Source: Collinsella sp.
GTDB lineage: Bacteria > Actinomycetota > Coriobacteriia > Coriobacteriales > Coriobacteriaceae
Direction of reading: 5' to 3'
Assembly (NCBI GenBank): GCA_018382125.1
Contig: JAGZQO010000010.1
Span: 37,307 to 101,306, forward strand
Length of the DNA: 64,000 nucleotides
Part shown: positions 22,356 to 33,250 of the stretch, one piece after another
How the letters are laid out: each line of letters opens with the position of its first letter
How positions within the stretch are numbered: the stretch's first letter is position 1
Translations under genes and position numbers: made by a program
Notes under the pieces: generated by a model
Told to the model about the DNA's origin: nothing
What the model saw: only the letters and a program-made list of their open reading frames with translations
The model's database searches: none

Positions 22356-22856
22356 TTAGAAGTCATCGGGGGAGAGCGTATGGACGAACTCGTCGAACTT
22401 CTCGAACTCCTGCTCGTCGTCGACTTCCTCGGCGTGGGTAGAAACAGTGCCCAGGCGATTCATGATGTCGTCTTCAACGAACATGGGGGCATTACTGCGT
22501 ACGGCGAGGGCGATGGCGTCGCTCGGACGCGCATCGATCTTATGCTCGTTGCCATCGGCCAACACGACAACCGTCGCGTAAAACACGGGCGGCTCGGCGC
22601 GAACGATTTCGATGCGTTCGAGCTTGGCACCCAGGGCACCAACAGTATCGAGCAACAGGTCATGGGTAATCGGGCGCTCGGCGCGACCGCTATCGATGCC
22701 GCGGCTGATGGCAGCAGCTTCAAACGAACCAGTCTGAATGGAAAGGGAACGCAGTGGCGCGGGCGAGTCCGATTTGCTGCAGCGCTCGCGAAGCACGATA
22801 AGCGATGGCACGGGACCGGCGGCCATGACGATGGTCTCTATGTCGACACGAACCAT
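22356..22856 (-). CDS. Bifunctional nuclease family protein (DUF151)
   Basis: The 166-residue protein carries the DUF151 core: LLLDTVGALGAKLERIEIV, FYATVVV, then RPSDAIALAVRSNAPMFVEDDIM. Plant members have DNase/RNase activity, and bacterial members are widespread in actinobacteria without a firm role. A C-terminal acidic tail follows. The ATG at 22856 (MVRVDIE) is selected because GGAGGTGTTCC precedes it; a frame ten codons longer lacks a site. It heads a three-gene run with 22355 and 21935 and possibly typA. Confidence 0.88.
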   Translation of the reverse strand: MVRVDIETIVMAAGPVPSLIVLRERCSKSDSPAPLRSLSIQTGSFEAAAISRGIDSGRAERPITHDLLLDTVGALGAKLERIEIVRAEPPVFYATVVVLADGNEHKIDARPSDAIALAVRSNAPMFVEDDIMNRLGTVSTHAEEVDDEQEFEKFDEFVHTLSPDDF

Positions 22857-22969
22857 GGAACACCTCCGGTACGTAGCGGTTAACACGCGGCAGCCCGCCG
22901 CATTGAATAGCTATACTACCCAATCTTTCGCACAGCACACAAAACCAAAATGAGATTTATCGCAGACAA

Positions 22970-23003
22970 GAAAAAAGCCCCGAGGCAACGCCCCAGGGCT
23001 CTT
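22970..23003 (-). terminator. Terminator after the tRNA-Ile gene
   Basis: On the minus strand a GC-rich hairpin AGCCC..GGGGC / GCCTC..GGGCT is followed by TTTTTTC. It lies just downstream of tRNA-Ile at 23015. Confidence 0.8.
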
Positions 23004-23014
23004 CACAGTTTTGA

Positions 23015-23091
23015 TGGTGGACCTGACAAGATTCGAACTTGTGACCTCCCGGTTATCAGCCGGACGCTCTAACCAACTGAGCTACAGGTCC
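23015..23091 (-). tRNA. tRNA-Ile (anticodon GAT), copy 1
   Basis: The acceptor GGACCTG pairs with CAGGTCC, with discriminator A and an encoded CCA. The anticodon loop CTGATAA gives GAT. The gene is identical in the body to the second copy at 23239. Confidence 0.96.
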
Positions 23092-23095
23092 ATCA

Positions 23096-23171
23096 TGGTG
23101 GAGGTTAGGGGGATCGAACCCCTGACCTCAGGCTTGCAAAGCCCGCGCTCTCCCAGCTGAGCTAAACCCCC
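23096..23171 (-). tRNA. tRNA-Ala (anticodon TGC)
   Basis: The acceptor GGGGGTT pairs with AACCTCC (one G-U), with discriminator A and an encoded CCA. The anticodon loop TTTGCAA gives TGC. It sits 4 bp from tRNA-Ile copy 1. Confidence 0.95.
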
Positions 23172-23182
23172 ACGGAGACAGT

Positions 23183-23227
23183 AATAAACACCCCAGCGGC
23201 GACTCGGCTCTCGCTGGGGTGTTTATT
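23183..23227 (-). terminator. Hairpin between tRNA-Ala and the second tRNA-Ile
   Basis: Arms 23183-23198 and 23212-23227 are perfect 16-nt complements (AATAAACACCCCAGCG). The minus strand ends GTTTATTAC. It probably ends transcription of tRNA-Ile copy 2. Confidence 0.7.
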
Positions 23228-23238
23228 GCGAAAGAAAG

Positions 23239-23315
23239 TGGTGGACCTGACAAGATTCGAACTTGTGACCTCCCGGTTATCAGCCGGACGCTCTAACCAA
23301 CTGAGCTACAGGTCC
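23239..23315 (-). tRNA. tRNA-Ile (anticodon GAT), copy 2
   Basis: It has the same sequence as copy 1, with encoded CCA and anticodon GAT. It lies upstream of tRNA-Ala and copy 1 on the minus strand. Ile and Ala tRNAs of this kind usually sit in rRNA operons, but none is nearby. Confidence 0.96.
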
Positions 23316-23386
23316 ATCGCGCAAGGGATATATTAGACGAGTCGTTACGCGCGCGTCAACAACTTTTTTAAAAATCTTTGGGAGGG

Positions 23387-23522
23387 ATGGTCGCCGGGCT
23401 GGCGAGATGGTTTTGGTTTGCTGCTCGGACAGTCCTGCGCAAGACGAAGGCCACATTAAGTGGCCTTCTTTGCGTGCGGAACTCGCGACAAACCAAAACC
23501 ATCTCGCCAGCCCGGCGACCAT
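23387..23522. repeat. Perfect 34-bp inverted repeat between gyrA and the tRNA cluster
   Basis: Arms 23387-23420 and 23489-23522 are perfect 34-nt reverse complements. The 68-nt loop holds a second hairpin GAAGGCCAC/GTGGCCTTC (23446-23454 with 23460-23468) followed by TTTGCG. The whole forms a very stable cruciform or RNA hairpin. It lies beyond the gyrA terminator, so it is not simply part of that gene's end. Confidence 0.7.
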
Positions 23523-23537
23523 GGGGTCCCAAGGTTT

Positions 23538-23572
23538 TCAAAAAAGCGGCCGGCGCGCAGTGCGCCGACCGC
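23538..23572 (-). terminator. gyrA terminator
   Basis: On the minus strand GCGG-CGGCGC / GCGCCG-CCGC (23546-23572) is followed by TTTTTTG. It lies 40 bp after the gyrA stop codon. Confidence 0.85.
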
Positions 23573-23612
23573 CGATATATGGGGTCTGATAATTCTTACC
23601 AGCTAGGGTCTC

Positions 23613-26354
23613 TTACTCGTCTAGGAGATCTTCTGGCATGTCGTTGCCGTCGCCTAGATCGACAGGGGTTTCTTCGGGGGCAGAGCCGTTTTCTGTGGCT
23701 TCGCCTTCAGGCTTCTCTTTGGCGGCCGTCATGCGGGCTACGGCGCAGATGCGGTCGTTGTCGTCGACGGTCATCATCTTGACGCCCTGGGTGGCGCGGC
23801 CAGTCTGGCTGATTTCGTCGGTCTTGACGCGAATGACCGTCGCGCCCTCCGTCACGATGAACAGCTCGTGCTGCGGGCCCACCGTCTTCATGGCCGCGAG
23901 GTTACCCTTACGCTCGGTCATTTGGATGGTGTAGACGCCCTGGCCGCCGCGATTCTGCTCCGGGTAGTCCGCAACCGGCGTGCGCTTGCCGTAGCCGCGC
24001 TCGGTGATGACGAACAGATCACCGTTGCCGTTAGTGACTTCCATGCCCAGAACGCTCACGCCGTCCTTCATACCGATACCGCGAACGCCGCTGGTATCGC
24101 GGCCGGTGGCGCGCACCTGCTCCTCGGAGAACATGATCGCCTTGCCCGCGGTGGTGGCCAGGATAATCTTGTCGCCCTCGCGCACGCGGCGCACGTTCAA
24201 CAGCGCGTCGTCGTCGCGCAGGTTGATAGCGATTAGGCCGTCGCGACGGCTGCGGTCATATGCGCTCATCACGGTCTTCTTGACCATACCGCTCTTGGTG
24301 GCAAACATCAGGTACTCGTCGGCCGGGAACTCGCGGCAGCTGATGACGCTCGCGATCTTCTCGCCCTCCTCGAAGGGCAGCAGGTTGACGATCGCGGTAC
24401 CGCGCGCCTGGCGCGTACCCACCGGCAGCTCGTGCACCTTCAGGCGATAGACCTTGCCCTTGCTCGAGAAGAACAGCACGTACTCGTGCGTGGACGCGAT
24501 GAACATCTCGTCGATAACATCGTCCTCTTTGAGGTTGACACCCGACACACCCTTGCCACCGCGTTTCTGGGCACGGTAGGCGGCCACCGGAATGCGCTTG
24601 ACATAGCCGGTGTGGGTGATGGTCACGACCATATCCTCGTCGGCGATGAGGTCCTCGACATCCAGGTCCTTCTCAACCTGGCTGATCTCGGTGCGGCGCT
24701 TGTCGCCGAACTTCTTGGAGATCTCGCGCATCTCTTCCTTGATGACGCCCAGGATCTTCTCCTCATGCGCCAGCAGGTCCTCGTAGTAGGCGATGGCGCG
24801 GCGCAGGCCGTCCAACTCTTCTTGGATCTTGTCGCGCTCCAGGCCGGTCAGGCGGCGCAACTTCATCTCGAGGATGGCCGTGGTCTGCTCGGGCGTAAAG
24901 CCAAAGCGCTCGATCAGGCGGCTGCTGGCCTCGGAGTCGGTCTGCGAGGAGCGGATGATGCTGATGACCTCGTCGATATGGTCAAGGGCCATCAGGTAAC
25001 CCTCGAGGATATGCGCGCGGGCCTGGGCCTTCTTAAGGTCAAAACGGGTACGGCGAGTGACGACGTCGACCTGGTGGTCGATGTAGTGCTGCAGCATCTC
25101 GCGCAGGCTCAGGCATTTGGGAACGCCGTTGACAAGCGCCAGGTTGTTGGCGCCAAAGGTCGTCTGCAGCGAGGTGTACTTATACAGGTTGTTGAGCACG
25201 ACCTGCGGAATGACGCCCTTCTTGAGCTCGATGACCAGACGGATGCCCTTCTGGTTGGACTCATCGCGCATATCCGAGATGCCCTCGATGCGCTTGTCGT
25301 TGACGAGCTGGGCGATCTTCTCCTGCAGGGTGCCTTTGTTGACCATGTAGGGAATCTCGGTAAAGACCAGGCGGCTGCGACCGGTCTTGGTGGACTCCAC
25401 GTGTGCCTTGGCACGCACGGTAATGGAGCCGCGGCCGGTCTCGTAGCTCTGCTTAATGCCGGCGCTGCCCATGATGATGGCGCCGGTGGGGAAGTCCGGA
25501 CCGGGCATGATCTGCATGAGCTCGTCGACGGTGGCGTCGGGGTTGTCGATCAGGTAGCAGGTGGCCTCGATCGCCTCGGTGAGGTTATGCGGGGCGATGT
25601 TGGTGGCCATGCCGACGGCGATGCCCTGGCTGCCGTTGACCAGCAGGTTGGGGAAGCGCGCAGGCAGTGCCACGGGCTCGGCGAGCGATTCGTCGTAGTT
25701 GGGCTGCCAGTCGACGGTATCCTTCTGCAAGTCACGCAACAGTTCCATGGCGGGCTTTGCCAGGCGGCTCTCGGTGTAACGCATGGCCGCCGCGCCGTCG
25801 CCGTCGATGTTGCCGAAGTTGCCGTGACCGTCGATGAGCGGCGTGCGCATGGAGAACCACTGCGCCAAGCGGACCATGGCCTCGTAGACCGCAGAGTCAC
25901 CGTGCGGGTGGTACTTACCGATAACTTCGCCGACCGTCCACGCCGACTTCTTGTGTGGGCGGTTGGGGTAGATGCCGCTCTCGTTCATCGCGTACAGGAT
26001 GCGGCGGTGCACCGGCTTCAAGCCGTCGCGCACGTCCGGCAGGGCGCGCGCCGTGATGACCGACATCGAATACTCGATAAACGACTGCTTCATCTCGCGA
26101 CCGAACTCCGAAATCTGGAGCTGGCCGCCGTTGATATCCTCGCCGGCCGAGGCGCCACGGTCGACTTCGCCAAAACTCTCCTCGAGCTCGCCGTCGTCAT
26201 CCTCTTCCTCGTCATCATCGACATCGGGGTTATAGGCGTCCGGGTCGCCGTCCTCGCCCTGCTCAGCACGGGCAAGCAGGCGCTTCAGATCGTCGGGCAT
26301 GCCGGCGTCGCCGGCCTCGCCCATACCCTCATTGTTGTTGATATCGTCTGCCAC
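23613..26354 (-). CDS. gyrA: DNA gyrase subunit A with an acidic N-terminal extension
   Basis: GyrA is the cutting and rejoining subunit of gyrase. The 913-residue protein has the catalytic Tyr193 in [13 protein letters not shown] and the quinolone region [17 protein letters not shown] with Ser154 and Glu158. These match E. coli Ser83 and Asp87; Ser with Glu is a normal Gram-positive wild-type pair. The GyrA-box QRGGKGV (in [11 protein letters not shown]) opens the beta-pinwheel. The start is a GTG at 26354 with AGGAGG 4 nt upstream. About 70 residues precede the usual N-terminus and are strongly acidic (DDDEEEDDD), and the C-terminus is acidic too. gyrB ends 11 bp upstream, so gyrB-gyrA form an operon. 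Confidence 0.97.
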   Translation of the reverse strand: MADDINNNEGMGEAGDAGMPDDLKRLLARAEQGEDGDPDAYNPDVDDDEEEDDDGELEESFGEVDRGASAGEDINGGQLQISEFGREMKQSFIEYSMSVITARALPDVRDGLKPVHRRILYAMNESGIYPNRPHKKSAWTVGEVIGKYHPHGDSAVYEAMVRLAQWFSMRTPLIDGHGNFGNIDGDGAAAMRYTESRLAKPAMELLRDLQKDTVDWQPNYDESLAEPVALPARFPNLLVNGSQGIAVGMATNIAPHNLTEAIEATCYLIDNPDATVDELMQIMPGPDFPTGAIIMGSAGIKQSYETGRGSITVRAKAHVESTKTGRSRLVFTEIPYMVNKGTLQEKIAQLVNDKRIEGISDMRDESNQKGIRLVIELKKGVIPQVVLNNLYKYTSLQTTFGANNLALVNGVPKCLSLREMLQHYIDHQVDVVTRRTRFDLKKAQARAHILEGYLMALDHIDEVISIIRSSQTDSEASSRLIERFGFTPEQTTAILEMKLRRLTGLERDKIQEELDGLRRAIAYYEDLLAHEEKILGVIKEEMREISKKFGDKRRTEISQVEKDLDVEDLIADEDMVVTITHTGYVKRIPVAAYRAQKRGGKGVSGVNLKEDDVIDEMFIASTHEYVLFFSSKGKVYRLKVHELPVGTRQARGTAIVNLLPFEEGEKIASVISCREFPADEYLMFATKSGMVKKTVMSAYDRSRRDGLIAINLRDDDALLNVRRVREGDKIILATTAGKAIMFSEEQVRATGRDTSGVRGIGMKDGVSVLGMEVTNGNGDLFVITERGYGKRTPVADYPEQNRGGQGVYTIQMTERKGNLAAMKTVGPQHELFIVTEGATVIRVKTDEISQTGRATQGVKMMTVDDNDRICAVARMTAAKEKPEGEATENGSAPEETPVDLGDGNDMPEDLLDE

Positions 26355-26365
26355 GTTACCTCCTC

Positions 26366-28438
<2,073 letters not shown>

Positions 28439-28442
28439 TTAT

Positions 28443-28476
28443 CGTAAAAAAATACCATCGGGAACGAGGGTATTTG
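28443..28476 (-). terminator. Terminator of the dnaN-recF-dciA run
   Basis: On the minus strand AAATACC / GGTATTT (arms 28450-28456 and 28469-28475) is followed by TTTTT. It lies downstream of dciA and upstream of gyrB. Confidence 0.7.
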
Positions 28477-28501
28477 GCTCTACAAGGCCACCAGATGCGA
28501 T

Positions 28502-29065
28502 TTAAGGCTCTTTTTTGCTTTCTACGCCCTTGGCCCACTCGGCACTGGCTCTCATGGCATTCTCGAGGGCCTCGCGCAGTTTTTGGTCTTCGATGGGCGC
28601 CACTTGGCGCTCAATCTCGGTGCGCTCGGCCTCACTTAGGTCGGCGTGCGGGGCCGGCGGGCGCTCGGTCGTCGCCGGGCGCAGGCGCTGCTTGGCGGCG
28701 GGCGGCGTGTGACCGGGCGCGGTGGTTTTGAACACCAGGCCGTCCACATGCGCACCGGCGCGCTCCATGCGCGCGCGGATGATCTCGCGCAACAGTGTCA
28801 TTTCCTGCGTCCACGAGGGCGAATCGAGATATACCAGCAGCTCATTGGACTCGGGCAGGTAGCGCAGGCCCGTCACATGCCGCCCCTCGCGCGTGCCCGA
28901 GCACACCGCGTTCCACGCGCGATAGACCGCGCGCGACTCCTCGGCAGCCTCCATCTGCGCGCGGCGCTCAGGTGTTGCAGCCGCCAGGATGCGCTGGCGC
29001 TCTGCGTTTAAAATCCCACTGAAGGCGACCGTTTCGCTCTCGCGCTCGTAATTAGCACGTCTCAC
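28502..29065 (-). CDS. dciA: DciA-type (DUF721) replication helicase operator
   Basis: DUF721/DciA proteins are thought to help load the replicative helicase in bacteria that lack DnaC, as here where DnaB is present but no loader is seen. The 187-residue protein has the DUF721 block WNAVCSGTREGRHVTGLRYLPESNELLVYLDSPSW (residues about 51-85, cut here to its order of elements) and a charged, Pro/Ala-rich C-terminus. The start is GTG 29065 inside the 3' end of recF, a 14-bp overlap. The place between recF and gyrB is the standard actinobacterial position. The function is inferred from family and location. Confidence 0.85.
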   Translation of the reverse strand: MRRANYERESETVAFSGILNAERQRILAAATPERRAQMEAAEESRAVYRAWNAVCSGTREGRHVTGLRYLPESNELLVYLDSPSWTQEMTLLREIIRARMERAGAHVDGLVFKTTAPGHTPPAAKQRLRPATTERPPAPHADLSEAERTEIERQVAPIEDQKLREALENAMRASAEWAKGVESKKEP

Positions 29066-30158
29066 CCATGCTCACCACCTTGGCTCGATCAAGCAGGTCA
29101 TCGGTAAAATACCCCAGGTTGGTCGTGGTTATGACCGTCTGGATATCATCGCCGATCAACCGCAGAAAAGCACCGCGGCGCTCGCCGTCGAGTTCGCTCA
29201 TCACGTCGTCCAAAAGCAGCAGCGGGGCGGTGCCCAGGACATCGCGAGCCACGGCCACCTCCGCCACCTTCCAGGCCAGAACCAACGTTCGCTGCTGACC
29301 TTGGCTGGCAAATGAGCGGGCGGAGCGGCCCGCCACGGCAAACTCAATCTCATCGCGATGCGGTCCCACCAACGTCACGCCGCGGCGAATTTCCTCGTCG
29401 GCGTGCTCATCAAGGGCAGCCAGCATGCGCTCGTACGCCCAGCCCTTCAGCTCTTCGCGATCCTCGACCTGGGGCAAATCCCCCAGCGTGGACGTATAGG
29501 TCACGCTGGCAGCCTCGCCGGACGCCACTTGACCGTAGGCAGTGTGCACATGGCCCGCCAGCCGGTCGAGTAGGGCCAACCGGTGCACGAGCAGGGCCGA
29601 GCCCGCGCGGGCAATCGAATCGTTCCACGCGCCGAGCATCTCGCGGCAGCACCAGGTCTCCTTGAGCAAGGCGTTACGCTGGGTCACGCAGCGCCCATAG
29701 GTGCTCGCAAGATCGGCATAGCGTGCGCTCAGTTGCATGCCAAAGTCATCGAGGGCGGCGCGGCGCACACTGGCGCCTCGCTTAACCATGTCCAGATGGT
29801 CGGGGCAAAACAGCACGCTCGGCAGAACCCCGCGCACACCGGCGGCAGAACATCTCTTGCCGTTGCGGCTAAACGAGCGCTTACCGTCCTCCGCGCTCAA
29901 CCCCATATCAAGCACGCGGCCGTCGCCCTCGAGCCTCAGCTCGACCTTGCACGAGCCCACGCCGTCATGGACGAGCTCGGCTGCGGTCGGATGCCTAAAC
30001 GAGGCGCCGCTCGTCAGCAGCTGCAGCGCCTCTATGAGATTGGTCTTTCCCGCCGCGTTGGGTCCCGCAAGTATCGTCACGCCCTCGTCCAGGGCAAGAC
30101 GATAGCTCTCGAAACTGCGGTAGTGCGCGACGGAAAGATCGCGGGCGAACATGGTCAT
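29052..30158 (-). CDS. recF: DNA replication and repair protein RecF
   Basis: RecF helps load RecA at gaps. The 368-residue SMC-like ATPase has Walker A GPNAAGKTN, the signature FASQGQQRTLVLAWK and Walker B LLLLDDVMSELD. The frame extends well upstream inside dnaN, but the start is placed at ATG 30158 (MTMFARDLSVAHYRSF); an ATG two codons later is equally possible, and neither has a strong ribosome binding site. dnaN ends 10 bp upstream and dciA overlaps its 3' end, so the three are co-transcribed. Confidence 0.94.
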   Translation of the reverse strand: MTMFARDLSVAHYRSFESYRLALDEGVTILAGPNAAGKTNLIEALQLLTSGASFRHPTAAELVHDGVGSCKVELRLEGDGRVLDMGLSAEDGKRSFSRNGKRCSAAGVRGVLPSVLFCPDHLDMVKRGASVRRAALDDFGMQLSARYADLASTYGRCVTQRNALLKETWCCREMLGAWNDSIARAGSALLVHRLALLDRLAGHVHTAYGQVASGEAASVTYTSTLGDLPQVEDREELKGWAYERMLAALDEHADEEIRRGVTLVGPHRDEIEFAVAGRSARSFASQGQQRTLVLAWKVAEVAVARDVLGTAPLLLLDDVMSELDGERRGAFLRLIGDDIQTVITTTNLGYFTDDLLDRAKVVSMGETC

Positions 30159-30168
30159 AGGGCAGTTG

Positions 30169-31272
30169 CTAGATGCGGACCGGCATGACCAGGTACAGGT
30201 AGTTGATCTTGTCGTAGGACTTGAAGATGCCCGCCTGCGAGTAGCTCTTGAGCTCCAGCGTGATCTCCTTCTCCTTGGACAGGGCATTGAGGCACCCGAA
30301 GATGTAGTGGTAGTTGAAGGCGATGGTGCCCGACTCGCCCTCGGCCTCGACATCGATCGTCTCCTGCGCAAGGTCCTGGTCATTGGAAATGGAGGACAGG
30401 CCCATCTGCCCGTTCTCGACATCGATCTCGAACTTGACGGCGGGGTTGGCGCTCGCGATAACGGCCACGCGCTTGAGGGCGGCGTTAAAGGCGGCGACGT
30501 CGATCTTGACGCTCGTCACGCACGAATCGGGGATGAGCTGCTTGTAGTTGGGGTACACGCCCTCGATGCGGCGCGACACGTAGGTGGTGTTGCCGGCCTC
30601 AAAGACGACCTGGGTGTCGGTAGCCCCGATCATGATGGTCGCCTGGCTGGCCATGATGTTCAGCGCGTCGTTAAAGGCATCGGCCGGAACGTTGAGTTCA
30701 AAGGAGCCCTCGAGGGTTGAGGTCTCGACCTGCGTATCGCACACGGCCAAGCGGAAGGAATCGGTCGCCACCAGGCGCACGGTGTTGTTCTCGACCTTCA
30801 TGTGCACGCCACCCAGGATGGGGCGGGCCTTGTCAGTCGAGGTGACGCGCCACACGCGGCCGACCATTTCGGACAAGATATCGGTCGGCAGTTCCACGGC
30901 GCTCTCGATGGCATAGGCCGGAAACTCGGGGAAGTCATTGGCATCGAGCGTGTTCAGGCGGAAAGAGCTCTTCTCACAACCAATCAGCACCTGGCGCTCG
31001 GACAGCTCAAAGGTGACCGGGGCATCGGGGAGGGTCTTGGTGATATTGGAGAGCATCTTACAAGGGATAACCATCTCGCCCTCTTCTTCGACATGTGCCG
31101 CGATGCGATGACGGATCGAGATGGTGTAGTTAGAGGTCTGGAATTCCAAGATGCCGTCTTGCGCCTTGACGAGCACGCCCGACAGGATGGGAAGGGTGGA
31201 TGCCGAAGCGACGCCCTTCATAACGACGCCGATGGCTTGTGTAAGCGAGCTCTGGCTGACGGTGAACTTCAT
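30169..31272 (-). CDS. dnaN: DNA polymerase III sliding clamp (beta)
   Basis: The beta clamp tethers polymerase and many repair proteins to DNA. The 367-residue protein has three repeated clamp domains and ends LYLVMPVRI, matching the family C-terminus PMR-hydrophobic. GAAAGG precedes the ATG at 31272 by 8 nt. It lies downstream of dnaA, with a 238-bp gap that holds DnaA-box-like sequences, and upstream of recF. Confidence 0.96.
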   Translation of the reverse strand: MKFTVSQSSLTQAIGVVMKGVASASTLPILSGVLVKAQDGILEFQTSNYTISIRHRIAAHVEEEGEMVIPCKMLSNITKTLPDAPVTFELSERQVLIGCEKSSFRLNTLDANDFPEFPAYAIESAVELPTDILSEMVGRVWRVTSTDKARPILGGVHMKVENNTVRLVATDSFRLAVCDTQVETSTLEGSFELNVPADAFNDALNIMASQATIMIGATDTQVVFEAGNTTYVSRRIEGVYPNYKQLIPDSCVTSVKIDVAAFNAALKRVAVIASANPAVKFEIDVENGQMGLSSISNDQDLAQETIDVEAEGESGTIAFNYHYIFGCLNALSKEKEITLELKSYSQAGIFKSYDKINYLYLVMPVRI

Positions 31273-31399
31273 CTTTTAATACCTTTCTATAGATATAAAT
31301 ATCTTAATAATAGTAATAGCACTGACGAAACTGTTGATTACTCCCAAAGACGCAGGTCAGACCCAGAAAGAGAATCGACAGCAACCTGTGTGCAACGGG

Positions 31400-31500
31400 G
31401 GTGGTTTTCCACGTTCAAAACCTGCGCAAAACTTTCCATCACCGCGGGTTGGGTTTTAAACACCTTATGCCCGTGGTTTCGACAAGTTTTCAACAGGTGT
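31400..31500. other. dnaA-dnaN spacer with DnaA-box-like sequences
   Basis: The 238-bp gap between dnaA and dnaN contains TTTTCCACG (31405-31413) and TTTTCAACA (31487-31495, in GTTTTCAACAGG). The second is the same 12-mer found twice, reversed, in the 34.6-34.9 kb spacer. It is likely part of a bipartite origin together with 34604-34947 and probably also holds the dnaN promoter. Confidence 0.5.
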
Positions 31501-31510
31501 CTCTATTTCC

Positions 31511-33235
31511 CTACGAGCGCAGTGTAATTTTATCGCGCAGTGACTTGAGGTCTTCGGTGACGGTGCGGTCTTCCTGGATCATCTTCTGGACCTTTTTGTA
31601 GCTCGTGCTGACGGTCGAGTGGTTGCGGTTGCCAAATTCGGCGCCCACCGCCGTGGTCGTCATTTCGCACATCTCGATGGCCAGGTAGATAGCGATATGG
31701 CGTGCTTTGGCGATATTGGCGTTGCGACGCGGGCCGATGAGCTCCTCGTGTGTCACGCCGTACTGCTCTTCGATGACGGACTGAACCGTCTGGACGTTGA
31801 TCTTTTTGGCCGATGTGTCGAAGTACTGGCTGGCGATGGCGTCGATATCGTCAAAGGTGAGCTCTCCGCCCTCGCGCTCGCGGTCGCCCGCCTCGCCGGC
31901 GCAGCGCTCGCAAAAGCTCTCGAGTTCGCGGATGTTGGTGCCCGAGACCTCAGCCATGTGTTTAAAGTGCTCGTCGGTCAGGTGCCCGCCGTCGCCCCCA
32001 TAGGCCGCCAGCAGTGAGTCGTCGCCCGCCTCGGGAGCGGCGACGATGGTGTTCTCGTAATAGCGCTGCAAGATCTTGTATTTCATCTCGTAGCTGGGCT
32101 CTGCGACCAGGCAGAGCATGCCGGCGTTAAAGCGGCTGGTCAGGCGTTCGTCCATGCTCAGGTCCTTGGGGGCGCGGTCTGCCGCGATGACGACCTTCTT
32201 GTTGTTGCGGATGAACTCGTCCATGAGCTGGAAAAAGTAGTCCACGCTCGCGCGCTTGCCGATGATGTTTTGGATGTCATCGATGATGAGCACGTCCACG
32301 CCGTGGTACGCCTGCATGATGGGGGCGTTGCTCTTCTTTTGGCGGTCGAACTCGGTCATCAGGTCGTCCAGATATGCCTGGGAGTTGGCATACTTGACCT
32401 TGATCTCGGGCGACTTCTCGGCGAGCTCGTTTTTGATGGCAAGCAGCAGGTGCGTCTTGCCCAGGCCCGATTTGCCGTAGATGAACAGTGATGTGCACGT
32501 GCCGCGCTCGTCCGCGAGGGCGGCAAACTTGAGTGCCGAGCGATAGGCATGGCTGTTCTCGGGGCCGTAGACAAAGTTCTCAAAGGTAAATTTTGAGTTC
32601 GCGGCGAGCGGGGCTCCATCCGTATTCTGCTCGGCCGGCACGGTCGGTGCTGGCATGGGTGAAGTGGGGGTCGCAGCTTGCGTGGATTTAGTCGGCGCCC
32701 CGCCCTTCATCTGGTTCATCATGCGACGAAAATCATCGGCCGAGAGCGTGTTCTTGATTGCAATGCCCGAATCCGCGCCCGCCGCTGCGTCGTGAGCGAT
32801 GGGCATGTGCGTGACGGGTACGTTCGTTGACGTCGCCGCCGCGGTCGGCAACGGTGCCATGGTTTCACGGGAAACATCGCTGTGCTGGTGCTCGATCGTC
32901 GGTACGTCGCCTGCGGAGGCCGGCACCGCCGGGGAAGCGGCGGGAGCCGTGGCGGGCGCCGTCGTGGCAGCGGATTCCGCTGCGGCGCCTTGCGGTGCCA
33001 CGATGTCGAGAGCAATCGGTGCAAAGGCGATTTCTTCCAGATAGGCCTCAATAGTTGGCTGATGCTTTTTGAGCTGCGCGATGGCAAAGCGCGAGGGGGC
33101 CTCGATCGTGAGCGTGTCTTCGGTCAGGCTTATGGCGCGCGATTGCCCCAGCATGTTGATGAGGCGTGCATCTTGGCCGTCGCGCTGGCAAAAGGCGATG
33201 GCATCCCCCAGGATGATGCTTGCTTCCTCGTCCAC
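31511..33235 (-). CDS. dnaA: Chromosomal replication initiator DnaA
   Basis: DnaA binds the origin and melts it. The 574-residue protein has domain I (about 1-80), a long Ala/Pro/Thr-rich linker (about 82-210), an AAA+ domain with Walker A GKSGLGKT (254-261) and Walker B LIIDDIQ, and a DNA-binding domain IV. In the recognition segment the usual GRDH(S/T)T becomes GNRNHSTVSTSY (Asn538 in place of Asp), which fits with the unusual TTTTCAACA boxes nearby. The start is GTG 33235 with GGGAGAG upstream. A 16-bp sequence inside the linker coding region (32861-32876) is a 14/16 match to parS. Confidence 0.96.
   Translation of the reverse strand: MDEEASIILGDAIAFCQRDGQDARLINMLGQSRAISLTEDTLTIEAPSRFAIAQLKKHQPTIEAYLEEIAFAPIALDIVAPQGAAAESAATTAPATAPAASPAVPASAGDVPTIEHQHSDVSRETMAPLPTAAATSTNVPVTHMPIAHDAAAGADSGIAIKNTLSADDFRRMMNQMKGGAPTKSTQAATPTSPMPAPTVPAEQNTDGAPLAANSKFTFENFVYGPENSHAYRSALKFAALADERGTCTSLFIYGKSGLGKTHLLLAIKNELAEKSPEIKVKYANSQAYLDDLMTEFDRQKKSNAPIMQAYHGVDVLIIDDIQNIIGKRASVDYFFQLMDEFIRNNKKVVIAADRAPKDLSMDERLTSRFNAGMLCLVAEPSYEMKYKILQRYYENTIVAAPEAGDDSLLAAYGGDGGHLTDEHFKHMAEVSGTNIRELESFCERCAGEAGDREREGGELTFDDIDAIASQYFDTSAKKINVQTVQSVIEEQYGVTHEELIGPRRNANIAKARHIAIYLAIEMCEMTTTAVGAEFGNRNHSTVSTSYKKVQKMIQEDRTVTEDLKSLRDKITLRS
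32861..32876. other. Degenerate parS-like site inside dnaA
   Basis: GGTTTCACGGGAAACA matches the parS palindrome TGTTTCACGTGAAACA at 14 of 16 positions. It encodes part of the variable linker (VSRET), where sequence is free to drift, so a maintained ParB site is possible but unproven. Confidence 0.4.
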
Positions 33236-33250
33236 TGTCTCTCCCGTTCT

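Noticed and set aside
23613..26354. Quinolone-resistance substitution in GyrA
   Set aside because: The pair Ser154/Glu158 corresponds to the normal Gram-positive wild type, so no resistance change is indicated.
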